A stretch of DNA of 64,000 bases, taken from the NCBI GenBank assembly GCA_963971535.1, contig OZ020589.1, positions 75,281,811 through 75,345,810 on the forward strand. Direction: 5' to 3'. Source of the stretch: Notolepis coatsorum. Lineage: Eukaryota; Chordata; Actinopteri; Aulopiformes; Paralepididae. Shown here in pieces: positions 39,437-50,826 of this stretch. A program made the translations under genes and the position numbers. The stretch's first letter is position 1. The number at the start of each line of letters is the position of its first letter. The notes below the pieces were generated by a model. That model was given only the letters and a program-made list of their open reading frames with translations. It had not been told where the DNA came from and searched no databases.

Positions 39437-41428
39437 TATTTGTATAACATTTACAAATTAGTTCTACATTATTTATAACTCATTATCAACATTGTTTGTA
39501 CTTGATTTGTTCATCATTAAATAATGTTGTTAATGTGTAGTAACAGATTTGTAGATGCTTTGACAAATGGATATGAAAAAACTACTATACTGTACCGCCA
39601 TTTATTTGTTCATGTTCAACAAATGATTTGTTAAGACATTCATAAAACATCTATAAATCATTTGCAGATGCTATTGTGTGCCCTAATCTAAAGTGAAGCC
39701 TATTCATCATTAACAAATGTCTAATACAGTTAATTATTTGTTGACTTTTTCATCACCTGTTAAAAATGTTGTAGACAGCTTTCGGATACACCCTTCTTTG
39801 TGACATCAAACAGTGACAGAATTAGTTATTCCTGCTGCCCCACGCTTTTAAGGTATGAGCAGACTAAACAACTTTTTACAAGTTACACTATATGTTATGT
39901 GTGCACATGTATTTTATATGTTAATAAAATTGCATTTATCTATAGTCCTAATTCTGTCACTGTTTGATGCCACAAAGAAGGGTGTATCCGAAAGCTGTCT
40001 ACAACATTTGTAACAGGTGATGAAAAAGTGAACAAATAATTAACTGTATTAGACATTTGTTAATGATGAATAGGCTTCTCTTTAGATTAGGGTACACAAT
40101 AGCACCTGTAAATGATTTATAGATGTTTTATGAATGTTTTAACAAATCATTTGTTGAACATGAACAAATAAATGGAGGTAATTTTTCAAAGCATCTACAA
40201 GTCAAGTCAAGAGTTTTAATTGTCACGGCATACAGGTATACAATGAAATGCGGGTGGTCTTGCCCGCAACGATGTGCAATACAGTGGTACAACATATAAT
40301 AGAATCAAAAAATGAAAAAACAACATTGTGCAGTAAACAGGTAACAGGTAACATGGAGTGACATCTCGGTATCTGTACATAGTTATTTACAGAGCATATG
40401 GGACATGCTAGTTAGCTTTGGTAGTGCAATACACTGTTCCTGTTATTCTAATTTAAAGTGTCCTTTCCTTTGGCCATAAGTGTGCGTGTGTGCGACATGA
40501 GTGTGTGCCCGCTCATGTTAAAGTGTTAAGTGGCTGCTCGTGTGTGAGCGTGCACAGCGTGCGTGTCGTGTGTGTGTTCATGTGTGCTTGTGTGTGGATA
40601 GTTCAATGTTCTGAGCACTCAATGTTCATTGTTCATGGCTCTGATGGCCTGGGGGAAGAAGCTGAGCCTAAGCCGCTCTGTCCTAGTAGCTGGGGTTCGC
40701 AGGCGTCTGCCTGACCTCAGCAGCTGAAACAGGCTGTTATTGGGGTGGTGAGGGTCTTTCATTATCCTGCAGGCTCTGGATTTGCACCTCTTGTTGTATA
40801 GAACCTGCAGGGGGGGTAGTGCAATACCCGTGGTACGCTCGGCTGAGCGCACCACTCTCTGTAGGGCCTTCTTGTCCTGTGCCGTGCTGTTTCCATACCA
40901 GGCAGTGATGTTTCCGGTCAGGATGCTCTCTACAGCTCCTGAGTAGAAGGACTGGAGTATCTTCCCCGATACTCTGAACTTCCTTAACTGTCTCAGGTGG
41001 TAGAGGCGCTGTTTCGCCTTCTTTACTACTGTGTCTATGTGTGTTGACCATGTCAGGTCCTCTGAGATGTGGACCCCCAGGTACTTAAAGCTGCTCACCC
41101 TGTCCACGGTAGCCCCGTTAATCATCAGTGGTGTGTGCGTCTCCTGCTGTCCTCTCCTATAATCCACGATCAGCTCCTTGGTTTTACCAATGTTCAGGAG
41201 CAGGCTGTTGTCCTGGCATCAGCGTTCCAGTACCTCAACCTCCTCCCGGTAGGCCTTCTCGTCGTTGTCCGAGATCAGCCCCACCACCACCGTGTCGTCT
41301 GCGAACTTCACTATGGAAGTGTGTGTTACTACACATTAAACAACATTATTTAATGATGAACAAATCAAGTACAAACAATGTTGATAATGAGTTATAAATA
41401 ATGTAGAACTAATTTGTAAATGTTAGTA
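39437..41428. mobile_element. Foldback (long inverted repeat) element, copy 1, interrupted by a LINE
   Basis: Left arm (about 39437-39830) contains TTTACAAATTAGTTCTACAT, TTGTTCATGTTCAACAAATG and AGACAGCTTTCGGATACACC. The same blocks return inverted at about 39945-40200 and, after the LINE at 40201-41322, at 41323-41428. The central loop is about 110 bp. The arms are truncated at both ends compared with copy 2 (46976-47730). No transposase is present. Confidence 0.85.
40201..41322 (-). pseudogene. 5'-truncated CR1/Rex-type LINE: RT end, C terminus and 3' UTR
   Basis: Minus strand starts inside RT with IVKFADDTVVVGLISDND (FADD motif). A TGA at 41219-41221 replaces the expected codon after EVEVLER. 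The frame continues from 41167 with MINGATVDRVSSFKYLGVHI, VKKAKQRLYHLRQLRKF, SGAVESILTGNITAWYGN and SGRRLRTPATRTERLRLSFF to the stop at 40619. The FKYLGVHIS/AWYGN pattern is shared with 51290-51935. The 3' UTR has GT-rich sequence at 40480-40600. It lies inside the right arm of the foldback element. Confidence 0.82.
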
Positions 41429-41433
41429 AATGC

Positions 41434-42172
41434 TGGTGTTTTTTCCAGCTCCGGTCCATAGCCAGGATCAAGGCCATTCTCTCCCCCTCAGACCTGGAAA
41501 GAGTAATTCACGCCTTCATATCTTCACGCTTAGACTACTGTAACTCCCTGTACCTGGGGCTTAATAAATCCACCATAGCCCTTCTACAACTACCCCAAAA
41601 CACTGCCGCTAGACTGCTCACAGGTACCCAGAAGAGAGCTCACATCACCCCTGTACTTGCCTCCCTCCACTGGCTCCCAGTGCGCTTTAGAATAGACTTC
41701 AAGGTCCTCCTATTGGTCTACAAAGCCCTTAATGGTAAGGCCCCTGCTTACCTAGCAGACCTCCTCACCCCCTATAACAATGTCAGGGCCCTCAGATCGG
41801 CTGATCTGGGTCTGGGATAAGGGTCTCTTAACCACCCGTAGGTCTAATTTCAAATCTAGGGGGGGACGTGCTTTTGCGGTCGCAGCCCCTGACCTCTGGA
41901 ACAGCATCCCCATGTCCATTAAATCTGCCCCCTCCATTGAGTCTTTTAAATCGAAACTCAAAACCAACCTATACCGCCTGGCCTTCCTTGACTCACTTTG
42001 ACTCTTGCCTTGCTTGTTGACGTGTCTGTTTTCCTTGTCTATCCGTTGGTTGTTTTTTTCTGTTTATTCTATACTTTTCTTTGTTATTAGCTATGTGGAG
42101 CACTTTGGTTGACAAGCGTCATGTCTAAATGTGCTATATAAATTAATTTGATTGATTGATTGATTGATACAA
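41434..42172 (+). pseudogene. L2-type LINE 3' end
   Basis: Reads LRSIARIKAILSPSDLERVI, FISSRLDYCNSLYLGLN, AARLLTGTQKRAHITPVLAS and LHWLPVRFRIDFKVLLLVYK. A stop/frameshift at about 41805-41820 follows, then SNFKSRGGRAFAVAAPDLWN and FKSKLKTNLYRLAF, stop near 42000. SRLDYCNSL and LHWLPVRFRI are hallmarks of L2 LINE C-terminal regions. The 3' UTR ends in (TGAT)n at about 42148-42168, the typical L2 tail. 5'-truncated. Confidence 0.85.
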
Positions 42173-42190
42173 TGACAATGGATACAGTGA

Positions 42191-42417
42191 GTGTAACGGA
42201 GGTCCGTGAGTATATCTACAGTCACGATGGACTTCATGTGTTGTGAAGTGACTGTGGCACGTACTGGTACTGCAAGTAAAACTCACTCCCCTTAAAAGGC
42301 ATCCAGACCCATTACTTAGAAGTGAATTCACCTCTTGGTATAGTGGTCTGCGATGTCGCCCGCGGTGCGGGAGACCGGGGTTCGACTCCCACTCAGGGCA
42401 TGTCAAATGAGACCAGT
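42191..42417 (+). repeat. Repeat unit with a tRNA-Asp-like module, copy 2
   Basis: Homologous to 24513-24740 from GTGTAACGGAGG to ATGTCAAATGAGACC. The tRNA-Asp-like part at about 42331-42399 has an intact box B (GGTTCGACTCC). Flanking sequence is unrelated to copy 1. No clear target duplication was found here. Confidence 0.75.
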
Positions 42418-43194
42418 TTCATGAGCACTCTACGCAGTTAAAATGTATTGTACTGTGATCCCAGTAACACTTTACAATGACCATCTAAAACCCATTTGTC
42501 AACAAGTGACCAGCAAGTGACTTATCCATTCTTAGATGGTGAATTGCCTTGGCTGCGGTAAACAAATTTGCTTTGTGATTTGCAGAACAGGGCCCCGTTC
42601 CATGTACCGGGATAACCGAGTTAGCCGGATAACTTTAGCTGGATAACTGGGTTAGCCTGACTTTCCGATTTCATGTACCTGGATTTTCCAAATCACCATG
42701 ACAACATATCCAAAAGTTTGAGCCTGGTCGAAAGCAGAGTTCAAGTTCAAGTTAGCCTGAACTATCGCCACGCCCCCGCAAAGAAGTGACAGCCCGTTTC
42801 CTGAAACTATTCCCACAGTCTACGATCTGCATTATACCATTCTGAATTACGTTTTTGTGCTCCATTCTTCCAGAGGGGGCTTTTGAAATGTAAAATAGAC
42901 CCAAAATGCTGATATTAAATTCACTTTGTCCTAAATAATGCACGTTATATATACCGTGGCGACGGTGGCGCTCGCTCGTGCGATGTACACATGATGTGGT
43001 TATTTTAATTGTAACTGGGATTAAGATGTCTGATGAGATGCGCTGTTTGACGGATTTGAGAAATTGAATGAGCCGTTGACGTCACATTAATGAATGAGGA
43101 TAAAGAGATAAACTTCATTCAAAACAACGGATATTCTAAACACGGGTCTCTCGTTCATTAATGTATAAACAATGAATTTATCCCATCTGGCCCA

Positions 43195-43262
43195 GTGGCC
43201 CAGCGGTAGTGCTCATGCCTGCCAATTCAGCGACCGGGGTTCAAATCCCCGTGTTTCCAATA
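43195..43262 (+). repeat. tRNA-like sequence
   Basis: TGGCCCAGCGGTAGT (box A-like) and CCGGGGTTCAAATCCCCG, a perfect 5-bp T stem with TTCAAAT loop. The anticodon arm is poor and the acceptor stem unpaired, so it is a pseudo-tRNA or tRNA-derived module rather than a gene. Confidence 0.5.
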
Positions 43263-43423
43263 TGATTTTTTTGAATATAATATTAATGATTATACGCCAA
43301 AGTAGCCTGGTTTTAAGTTAAAATATTATAAATCTACATGCATTGAGGATGTCATTCTTTATATAGCTCTCAACGTGCACCAAATTGAATTATTCCTATA
43401 TTGCAAAAAGAAGGAAAAGACTA

Positions 43424-43493
43424 GGGCCTTGAACCCCGGTCGTCCGTGTGAAAGTCAAAAGAAGAACCCGTTACACCACAGAGAAGATAAGTA
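43424..43493 (-). repeat. Second tRNA-like sequence, opposite strand
   Basis: Minus strand: TGTGGTGTAACGGGTTCTTC (box A-like) and GACCGGGGTTCAAGGCCC (box B-like). The T stem is imperfect. It faces 43195-43262, giving a convergent pair inside one TIR element. Confidence 0.45.
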
Positions 43494-44176
43494 AAAGATT
43501 GACTGTACATCAATCAATGGGTAAGAGAGCCGTATCGTAATTCTGTATAACAGTTAACTAATAATTTTCGCTAGCAAGATCTCATTTGATTATTCAATCC
43601 AGCAGGCAAGTTTAAAGAAATATAATCTGATTGATTGAGGTAATGAGGGACTTAGAATTAGCCTATAGATAACGCATTTAACTTGTCGGCGAGGCGATTG
43701 AGCCTATTGCAATCTGTCAATAAAGTCTTAAATCAATTAATCAATCAATGCCGTTGAGAATCAGGGTCTCTGCCATCGATACGTGCTGGCTTTCCACCTA
43801 AAACGGGAGCGCGCATCTAGCCTGACTTGAGCCTGACTCTCAAGTCTGGCTTGAGTTAACGAGACTGAATCCTCCTTTGTGAAACAGGAAAATCCCGGCT
43901 TTGAACATCGGGTTAACTGAAGCTGGATAATGGACATGTTGATCGACTTAGTTGAACCACGTACATGAAACAGGGCCCAGCTCTGTTGGTTGGCACAAAT
44001 TGGCAGAGGGGTTAAAGGTGCTATAGATCAGTGGTTCTCAACTGGTCTAGCCTCAGGACCCAACATTTTCCTTAGTCATTAAGTCGCGACCCAAAATGTT
44101 GAACCACTATGATTTATGTAAAAAAAAGAAAAAATTTGCAGTAATACGCAATCTTTCAAAACATGAAATAAACAAA

Positions 44177-44560
44177 AACCCAATGAAATAAAATAATAAT
44201 AAATATTATGCTTCTTAGCAGATTTCTTAGCTTAACATAACAGGCCTAAGTTTGGGGGAACTAATCGGATAACTGGGGTTGCAACAAAAGTGCAACTAGG
44301 GCTAAAAACCCAATGAAATAAAATAATAATAATAATAAATAATTATGCTTCTTAGCAGACTTCGTAGCTTAACATAACAGACCTACAGTAAGTTTGGGGG
44401 AACTAATGGGATAACTGGGGTTGCAACAAAAGTGCAACTAAGGGCTAAAAACACAGTGAAATAAAATAATAATAATAATAATAATAAATAGTATATCCTT
44501 CTTAGCAGACTTCTTAGCTTAACATCCCAGGGAACTAATGGGATAACTGGGGATGTTGTT
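44177..44560. repeat. About 130-bp tandem repeat, three copies
   Basis: Each unit has CAATGAAATAAAATAATAAT, CTTCTTAGCAGA, TTAGCTTAACAT, GGGATAACTGGGGTTGCAAC (or close) and AAAAGTGCAACTAGGGCT. The last copy is shortened. Confidence 0.85.
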
Positions 44561-44705
44561 TGCTCCTGACAAGAGTCTCAAAGTCTGGGGTGATGGTAGA
44601 CAAAGCAACTCGGAGGTCATGCTCAATGTCCAATCTGTTCCTCTGCTTTGTCTTCAGCTGGACCAGAGCTGAGAAGCCACTTTCACAAAGATAGGTAGTG
44701 CAAAA
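44556..44705 (-). pseudogene. hAT transposase C-terminal (dimerisation) remnant
   Basis: One open minus-strand frame: TTYLCESGFSALVQLKTKQR then NRLDIEHDLRVALS and DFETLVRS. This is the end of the hAT dimerisation domain in ZBED-type transposases; the rest of the gene is deleted. Confidence 0.75.
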
Positions 44706-44714
44706 AGAATATGA

Positions 44715-44752
<38 letters not shown>

Positions 44753-44828
44753 TATTATTATTTTTTTAAATGGCCCCGCGACCCACTTTTGGGTCGCGAC
44801 CCACCAGTTGAGAAACACTGCTATAGAT

Positions 44829-45818
44829 AACATTCAGCCACTAGATGTTGCACTAGAGCACCAGCATGTCATTTGTCCAATCAGGTGCATTCCACGTGGG
44901 GAAAAAGAAGTAGGGAGGGGATACTTGCCTGCAACATGTAAACAACATTCATTTTGGACCTGCAACATAATGATACATTCACAGTCCAATATCTGCTCTC
45001 CATTATAACAAGGATAATAGTTTACAGTGATAACATCACACTGTCAAACTTTAGATGTCATCATCCCTTAAGGACAGTGCCATGCTTGACCTCCATTTTC
45101 TGTGCTGTGACAATTTGTCCAAATCGACCTCCTCCCCCAAGCTGTGTTCTCAGATCGACCATCCGAGTCCCCCCCCCCCCCCCCCATGCTGTGTTCTCAC
45201 CCTGTGACTGACAGTCCTTGTAGCCCACGTTTTTCTTTTGATGATGACTGATTGTTAACCAGCTGCCCTAATTGGTTAATTAGGTAAGACTCAGGGAGAT
45301 GTGACAGCTGTGGAGTGATTCATGTTTCCTGCTGCAGTAATGGGTGGGCGGGCAGGGTGGGTTTGTGCTAGCAAAGAGTGATGTGGCCTTTGGCAATGGA
45401 GTTGGCATCTGTCACCCATGTCAGCATAATGGGTGAAGGAGAGGCTGTCAAAAAAACAAAAAGCTGCCAGGTACACACTTTCTCAAAGGGGAAATCAGGT
45501 TAACTCTTAGGCCGGGGACACACAGGACGCTGAAGTGCCGTGAAGTGACCATTTTAGAGTGAGCAGGAGCCTGGCTGTTCACACCAGGATAGCAGGAGCC
45601 TGGCTGTTCACACCAGAAGCCATTTATCTACGCCGGTCAACAAGAGTTTCTGTTCCAATGTAGAGGTGCTTGCAGAGAAGAACATAGACCAGATGCCGAA
45701 ACTATCACTGAAGATCACACGCCGGGCTGTGGAATGGTCCACCAAGGAAACTGGCTGCTCTTCGGGGAGATTCAGCGTCTGGTGTGTCTCTGGTGTTGTG
45801 GTTTTTAGAGTCCAGTAA
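44829..45818. other. No gene seen; poly-C run and a short duplication
   Basis: A C(16)-type run at about 45170-45186. AGCAGGAGCCTGGCTGTTCA occurs twice in tandem at 45560-45620. Otherwise unique-looking. Confidence 0.5.
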
Positions 45819-46385
45819 TGCCAGAACCAAGACTCAAATCTAAAGCCAGAAAGAACCAAAACTCAAATCTAAAGCCACAATTAATGAACCAAGACTCAAA
45901 TCTAAAGCCATAACGAACCAAGACTTAAATCTAAAGCCATAACGAACCAAGACTTGCATCTAAAGCCAGAAAGAACCAAGACTCACATCTAAAGCCAGAA
46001 AGAACTGAGACTCACATATAAAGCCAGAAAGAACCAAGAGTCACATATAAAGCCAGAAATAACCAAGAGTCACATCTAAAGCCAGAAATAACCAAGAGTC
46101 ACATCTAAAGCCAGAAAGAACCAAGACTCGCATATAAAGCCAGAAAGAACCAAGAGTCACATATAAAACCAGAAAGAATCAAGAGTCACATATAAAGCCA
46201 GACTCACATCTAAAGCCAGAAAGAACCAAGACTCACATCTAAAGCCAGAAATAACCAAGACTCACATAAAGCCAGAAAGAAACAAGAGTCACATATAAAA
46301 CCAGAAAGAACCAAAAGTCACATATAAAGACAGAAAGAACCAAGACTTGCATCTGAGGCCAGAAAGAACCAAGACATCTAAAATC
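45819..46385. repeat. 30-bp minisatellite, about 20 units
   Basis: Variants of AAAGCCAGAAAGAACCAAGA followed by CTCACATCT, repeated about 20 times with point differences, including CATATAAA versus CATCTAAA versions. Not coding. Confidence 0.93.
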
Positions 46386-46975
46386 AAAGATTCTCCATTG
46401 ACAATGAACAAGAGGAAGATAGTGGACTGAGGCCCTGATTCACAGACTGCTTTGCTCTGGGCAACATGGGCCATTATTTGCCTCTAAATTGCACCAGCTA
46501 TAGCACAGAGTGTACAGCTTATCCACAAAGAAATATATGCAAATCCTGTTTTGGTGCACACAAGCTCTGCTAAAGAGCAATATGCACTCATATTTATCAC
46601 CATGTCTTTAACACAAATTCACTAAAGGCTGGCCACAATTTTGATAAATTGGCAAATCAGACACACAAGCCCAGAAAGTAGGGTTCATCACTATAGCTCT
46701 CACTAAAGTCTGGGTAAAGCAAACTCAGAGGTTTGTTTCTAAACACATTATACATAGTTGATAGAAAATAGTTGCTGAAAACATGTGAAAAGACTGAGAA
46801 TTATTTAGTACTATGTAGAACTCAAAAGCTAATGCTAACCATTTCATGTATGTGAATGGAAAATGCTAACAAGATTAGCATCAGACTCCAGGAGGTTTAG
46901 TTCAATAAAAACACAGATAAGAAACAGTAGTTTGCAAGTTATGTAGTCAATTAGTCAAGCTTTCTAACCAAGTAG
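46386..46975. other. No gene seen
   Basis: Unique-looking AT-rich sequence between the minisatellite and the foldback element. Confidence 0.5.
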
Positions 46976-47730
46976 GGTAGCACTTTATAATAACACCCTG
47001 TTATAATACATTTATAAGGTATTTGTAGATAATGAACTAATCATGAACAAATCATTTATATACATTCGTAAATTATTATTAAATCATTTATAACTATATT
47101 TGTATAACATTTACAAATTAGTTCTACATTATTCATAACTCATTATCAACATTGTTTGTACTTGATTTGTTCATCATTAAATAATGTTGTTTAATGTGTA
47201 GTAACACATTTGTAGACGCTTTGAAAAATGGATATGAAAAAACGACTATACTGTACCTCCATTTATTTGTTCATGTTCAACAAATGATTTGTTAAGACAT
47301 TCATAAAACATCTATAAATCATTTGCAGATGCTATTGTGTGCCCTAATCTAAAGTGAAGCCTATTCATCATTAACAAATGTCTAATACAGTTAATTATTT
47401 GTTTACTTTTTCATCACCTGTTACAAATGTTGTAGACAGCTTTCGGATACACCCTTCTTTGTCAAACAGTGACAGAATTAGGACTAAAGATAAATGCAAT
47501 TTTATTAACATATAAAATACATGTGCATGACATATAGTGTAACGTGGGGGGGCACTAGGACCCAGGAGTACCCTGGCCAGGGATTGAAGAGTATCTAGAA
47601 AGGAAGTCTCACGCGAGTGAGACTTGACATCACGTGTGTTGCCGTCTGTTTGAATGGAAGCACGATACATGCAGAACCAAGTTATCCGTGCTGCTCCTGC
47701 CCCACGCTTTTAATAAGGTATGAGCAGGTT
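46976..47730. mobile_element. Foldback element, copy 2, more complete left arm
   Basis: Starts near GGGTAGCACTTTATAATAAC at 46975 and matches the left arm of 39437-39830 up to AGCTTTCGGATACACCC. The next block matches the loop in the opposite order, and CTGCCCCACGCTTTTAA at about 47698 matches 39837. An unrelated stretch of about 155 bp (47536-47690) separates them. A right arm is not seen. Confidence 0.75.
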
Positions 47731-47870
47731 AAACACCTTTTTTGTTGGTAAATCTATTCCATCATTTCCGACCTACAAACAACTCTTATATGTTGTGTAG
47801 ATGTACTTGATGTGGTGGGCGCTAACGTTACATTTGTTCCTAATGTGTGCTCAGTGCTCAGTATATTGCG

Positions 47871-47991
47871 GTATGTGATGATGACACGACACACAAGAGT
47901 AATAATTATTTGTATTTTCAGGCTGTATCGGCGCCTATACAGTCTGAAAATACAAATAATTATTTGTGTCGTGTCATCATCACATCATCAC
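47871..47991. repeat. Near-perfect palindrome
   Basis: GTGATGATGACACGACACA...AATAATTATTTGTATTTTCAG on the left returns as its reverse complement on the right around a centre at CGGCGCC (about 47931-47937). Arms about 55 bp with one 7-bp gap. Would extrude as a cruciform or hairpin. Confidence 0.85.
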
Positions 47992-47998
47992 GTCACCC

Positions 47999-48280
47999 CC
48001 CCCCCCCTGTTCCAGTCACCCTGCTGCCGCGGAGCCTCCTGTTCGGGGTCCGGTGCAGGGTCCTGCTGCTGAGGGGATTCCAGTCCCAGGTCCTACTCCT
48101 GGGTTATCTTCTCCTTTCGTCGACCCCCTCCCCCCGGCCCTATTCCCACTGGTTTTTCTTTTTCTCGACCCCCCTTCCCCCAGCCCCTCTTCGCCGGTGC
48201 TGCATCCCGCCCTCCTACCCTGCCCTTTCCTGGGTGGCCTGGTTGGCCGCCTAGTAGTCGTCCATTGAGGAGGGGGGTAC
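47999..48280 (+). pseudogene. Gypsy element 3' coding tail and polypurine tract
   Basis: A Pro/Leu/Ser-rich tail frame (GIPVPGPTPGLSSPFVDPLP) ends near 48265. TTGAGGAGGGGGGTAC (48265-48280) is a polypurine tract abutting the LTR. Everything upstream is missing. Confidence 0.6.
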
Positions 48281-49627
48281 TGTAACGCCCCCCACGTTGC
48301 TGCGCCACCCTGTGGACTAATTCAGGTGGCGCAGCTCTTGTGTTTATTTATTAATGTGTTTCATGTGGTCCTTATCAATCTGTTGTCTGTACATTTGATG
48401 TCTGTCTTATATGTGATGTTACACTCCCTGGTCTAAATGTCTTCCCTATCTGTGTTGGTTTTGTGATCTGGTCAGTGTTGTGTTTGTGTGTATTTATATT
48501 TCAACTTGGTAATGTTATGTGTCACTCTGTGTCACAGAGTCTAATCAGCTAATTACCCTCCTGTGTCAATCAGTGTCTGTATATATGCCTGTTACTTCCT
48601 GTCTTCCCTGTCGCATCATTACTCTGTGTTCCCTGGTTCCTGTCATGTTGTGCTCGTTTGTTTGTCAGCCGTTCGCTGAACAAGTAAGTAAGTAGCATAG
48701 GCCCAGTGGCGGCTCGCCACTAGGGGCGCTCGGGTGCCGCCCCCCCTCAGGAACTACCCTGGTTATATGAGAGAACAAGAAAAATAAGTTTTTAGTTTTT
48801 AGTTTTATAGCCCTATAAATAATATAAACATGTTTAAAATGAATAATATTTACTCATTTTAAGTATGTTTGTATTTCCAATGCACAATATAACGTTATTA
48901 TCGCAATTAAAAAACACTCGTTTTCCAGAGCAGGAAGTGACATCACGTTTTTTTTATTTTTTCGTATTTCTCGGCCCGGGCTATACGCGATAGCGCTCTG
49001 AGTGCGAGTCACAGTTTGATCGCTGTATCCGTCACAGCCAATCAGTGCATAACGCGTTGTGCGTTGAAATATGACTATTATGTTGGAATCCGGGCGCGAT
49101 TTGAAGCGGTCTAGCCAGTAGCGTCAAGAATATCTGTAGCCGCATTTCGCGGAGACGCTCTCTGATTGGCCGACGCCAGTATTTTTTTCCGTAGCAGAAT
49201 TTCACAGAGACGATCTCTGATTGGCCGAATCCAATTTCTAATGTTCCAATTCTAGGTTATTCCTAGGTTGGTCGGTGGAGATAGTTGTGTTGTTGTGAGA
49301 ATGATGCAGGCAGCTGTTTGTCTTAGACGAGCGTGCCGTGACTGCAAGTTCTTTAGACTGTTAAGCTTAGGCACTCTTTCAAAGTTGGTTAAGGTTAGAG
49401 TTTGTCTTAGAGCATGGCGATAGAACGCCAGGTAGTTTGCAGTCTGTTCGAGCGGAAATGGACAAAGGAATGTACTTGTGTTGTGCTAACGAGCTAACAC
49501 TTGGCTAACAAGCTATATGGCGGGTGCAGTCTGGAGACAGACTACAGTGGACAGTGGTCTGGAATACATCATCAGTGGATTATACACGTTTATCAAGCTC
49601 TCCTGCCCTGGACGTTTCAACTAAACA

Positions 49628-49630
49628 GTG

Positions 49631-49718
<88 letters not shown>
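49628..49718. repeat. (CT)n microsatellite
   Basis: About 45 uninterrupted CT units inside the hAT element. Confidence 0.97.
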
Positions 49719-49720
<2 letters not shown>

Positions 49721-49984
49721 GTTAACGTTAACGTTTGTAAATAGTTTTATTTAGGAGCAGTACTGTTAGGCTACTGCTGGCCATTCATGAAGCGAGACAT
49801 TGCTGATTGTTTATTTATTTTATAACACAAGACTATGACTACCAACTGCCTAGCCAGCCGTGTATCAATCTTGGATGCAATAATAACGTTACCACACTGA
49901 CTATGTCGATGGCTCATTGATTTAACTACTGCAGCTCTCTCGGATTGAAAATACATGGATTATGGCTTGTTCAATATCGTCTAT

Positions 49985-50150
49985 GTTTGAATGAATGAAT
50001 GAATGAATGAGAACTTTATTAACAGATTGCAGAATGGGTACAATACAGTACGGCTCAATACACACAATTGTTAAGGGGATGCAGACCAGAGAAAGACGTT
50101 TGTCTTGTTTACATCAGGGTCCCAGATTTTCGATTCATATCGATAGTTTA
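49985..50150 (-). mobile_element. LINE/SINE 3' tail
   Basis: Minus strand ends TCTGTTAATAAAGTTCTCAT followed by (CATT)n, a retroposed tail. Homologous to 6695-6815 on the plus strand and in its last 20 or so bases to about 43700-43725. Confidence 0.65.
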
Positions 50151-50826
50151 ATAGCTAGCCTTGGCTCGTTTAACAATATGCAAAATATGTGTACAGCCCT
50201 GTACTCATACTGAAGTTATTCTTGGTATATAATAGGTCTGATTGTGTAACGAATCGATTCCACGTCGCGCTGTGTGTGAGAGAGAGAAGGAGAGAGGGAG
50301 AGATCTGCCTGTGTTTGGAGACGGGCGAGTTTTGTTTCTAACTTTTCTATTTATATATTGTGTTTCAAGTTGTGAATTAGAGTCTAGACTATACTTTATT
50401 TGACTGGTTGTGTGTTGTTGTAGTAACAGCTGAGCGACTCGTTCATAAGAGCCGATTAATTGCCGTGAGCGTGAGTCGAATCGCTCACGTCTTGCCATGA
50501 GTCTGTTGCGTGGTACTGTACTGTACATGTTTGCAAAATGTTTGGTATAGCGCCCCTAGTGGCGAAGTACCCACCGGCCGCCACTGCATAGGCCTAACTG
50601 TTCTTGTCGAAGTATCTATCGCTCCTTGTCACGGAGGATAGTATTATTCATAAGTGTTTATGTTTTGTAGGGCAAGTAGTACGTTTGGAGACTTGCCCTC
50701 TCTCTTTGTTTTTTGAGCTACTCGTACCAACATTAAAGGAGCAGTGCTCATATTTCAAGACTCGACACCTGCCTCCTGTCTATCCTCTGCTGGTCTGCGC
50801 TTGGGTTCTTTTGCCTAATCGTAACA

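Larger units (their letters stand above)
42590..43978. mobile_element. Non-autonomous TIR element (GGGCCC ends), 1.4 kb
   Basis: Left end GGGCCCCGTTCCATGTACC. The right end, reverse-complemented, is GGGCCCTGTTTCATGTACG. Subterminal GGATAAC/GTTAGCC-type sequences occur near both ends. Such GGGCCC termini are known from PIF-Harbinger/ISL2EU-like elements, but flanking duplications could not be recognised, so the superfamily is not fixed. No transposase. It contains two tRNA-like sequences and a LINE/SINE tail (about 43695-43745). Confidence 0.7.
44029..44820 (-). mobile_element. hAT element with 8-bp duplication, internally expanded
   Basis: Begins CAGTGGTTCTCAACTGG and ends CCAGTTGAGAAACACTG. 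Exact duplication CTATAGAT at 44021-44028 and 44821-44828. Contains a transposase C-terminal remnant (44556-44705), a roughly 130-bp unit repeated about three times (44177-44560) and an A run at 44719-44748. Deletion derivative of a ZBED-type hAT. Confidence 0.92.
48704..50586. mobile_element. hAT-type element inside the Gypsy LTR
   Basis: Ends CAGTGGCGGCTCGCC and, reverse-complemented on the right, CAGTGGCGGCCGGTG; GCCACTAGGGGCGCT lies near both ends. Exact 8-bp duplication CATAGGCC at 48696-48703 and 50587-50594. 1.88 kb without a transposase ORF. Carries a (CT)n tract and a LINE tail. Confidence 0.92.
48281..50826 (+). mobile_element. Gypsy 3' LTR, interrupted by a hAT
   Basis: Begins TGTAACGCCCCCCACG at 48281 and ends CCTAATCGTAACA at 50826. 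Without the hAT it is about 655 bp. TATATATGCC promoter-like sequence at about 48581 and ATTAAA at about 50732. Layout matches the LTRs at 5819-6186 and 19339. Confidence 0.8.

Noticed and set aside
45819..46385. CRISPR-like array
   Set aside because: The units are contiguous imperfect repeats without unique spacers, and the genome is a vertebrate's; it is a minisatellite.
47812..48268. Proline-rich frames of 86-135 codons
   Set aside because: They span the palindrome, a poly-C run and the Gypsy tail in several frames; only the Gypsy tail with polypurine tract is supported.
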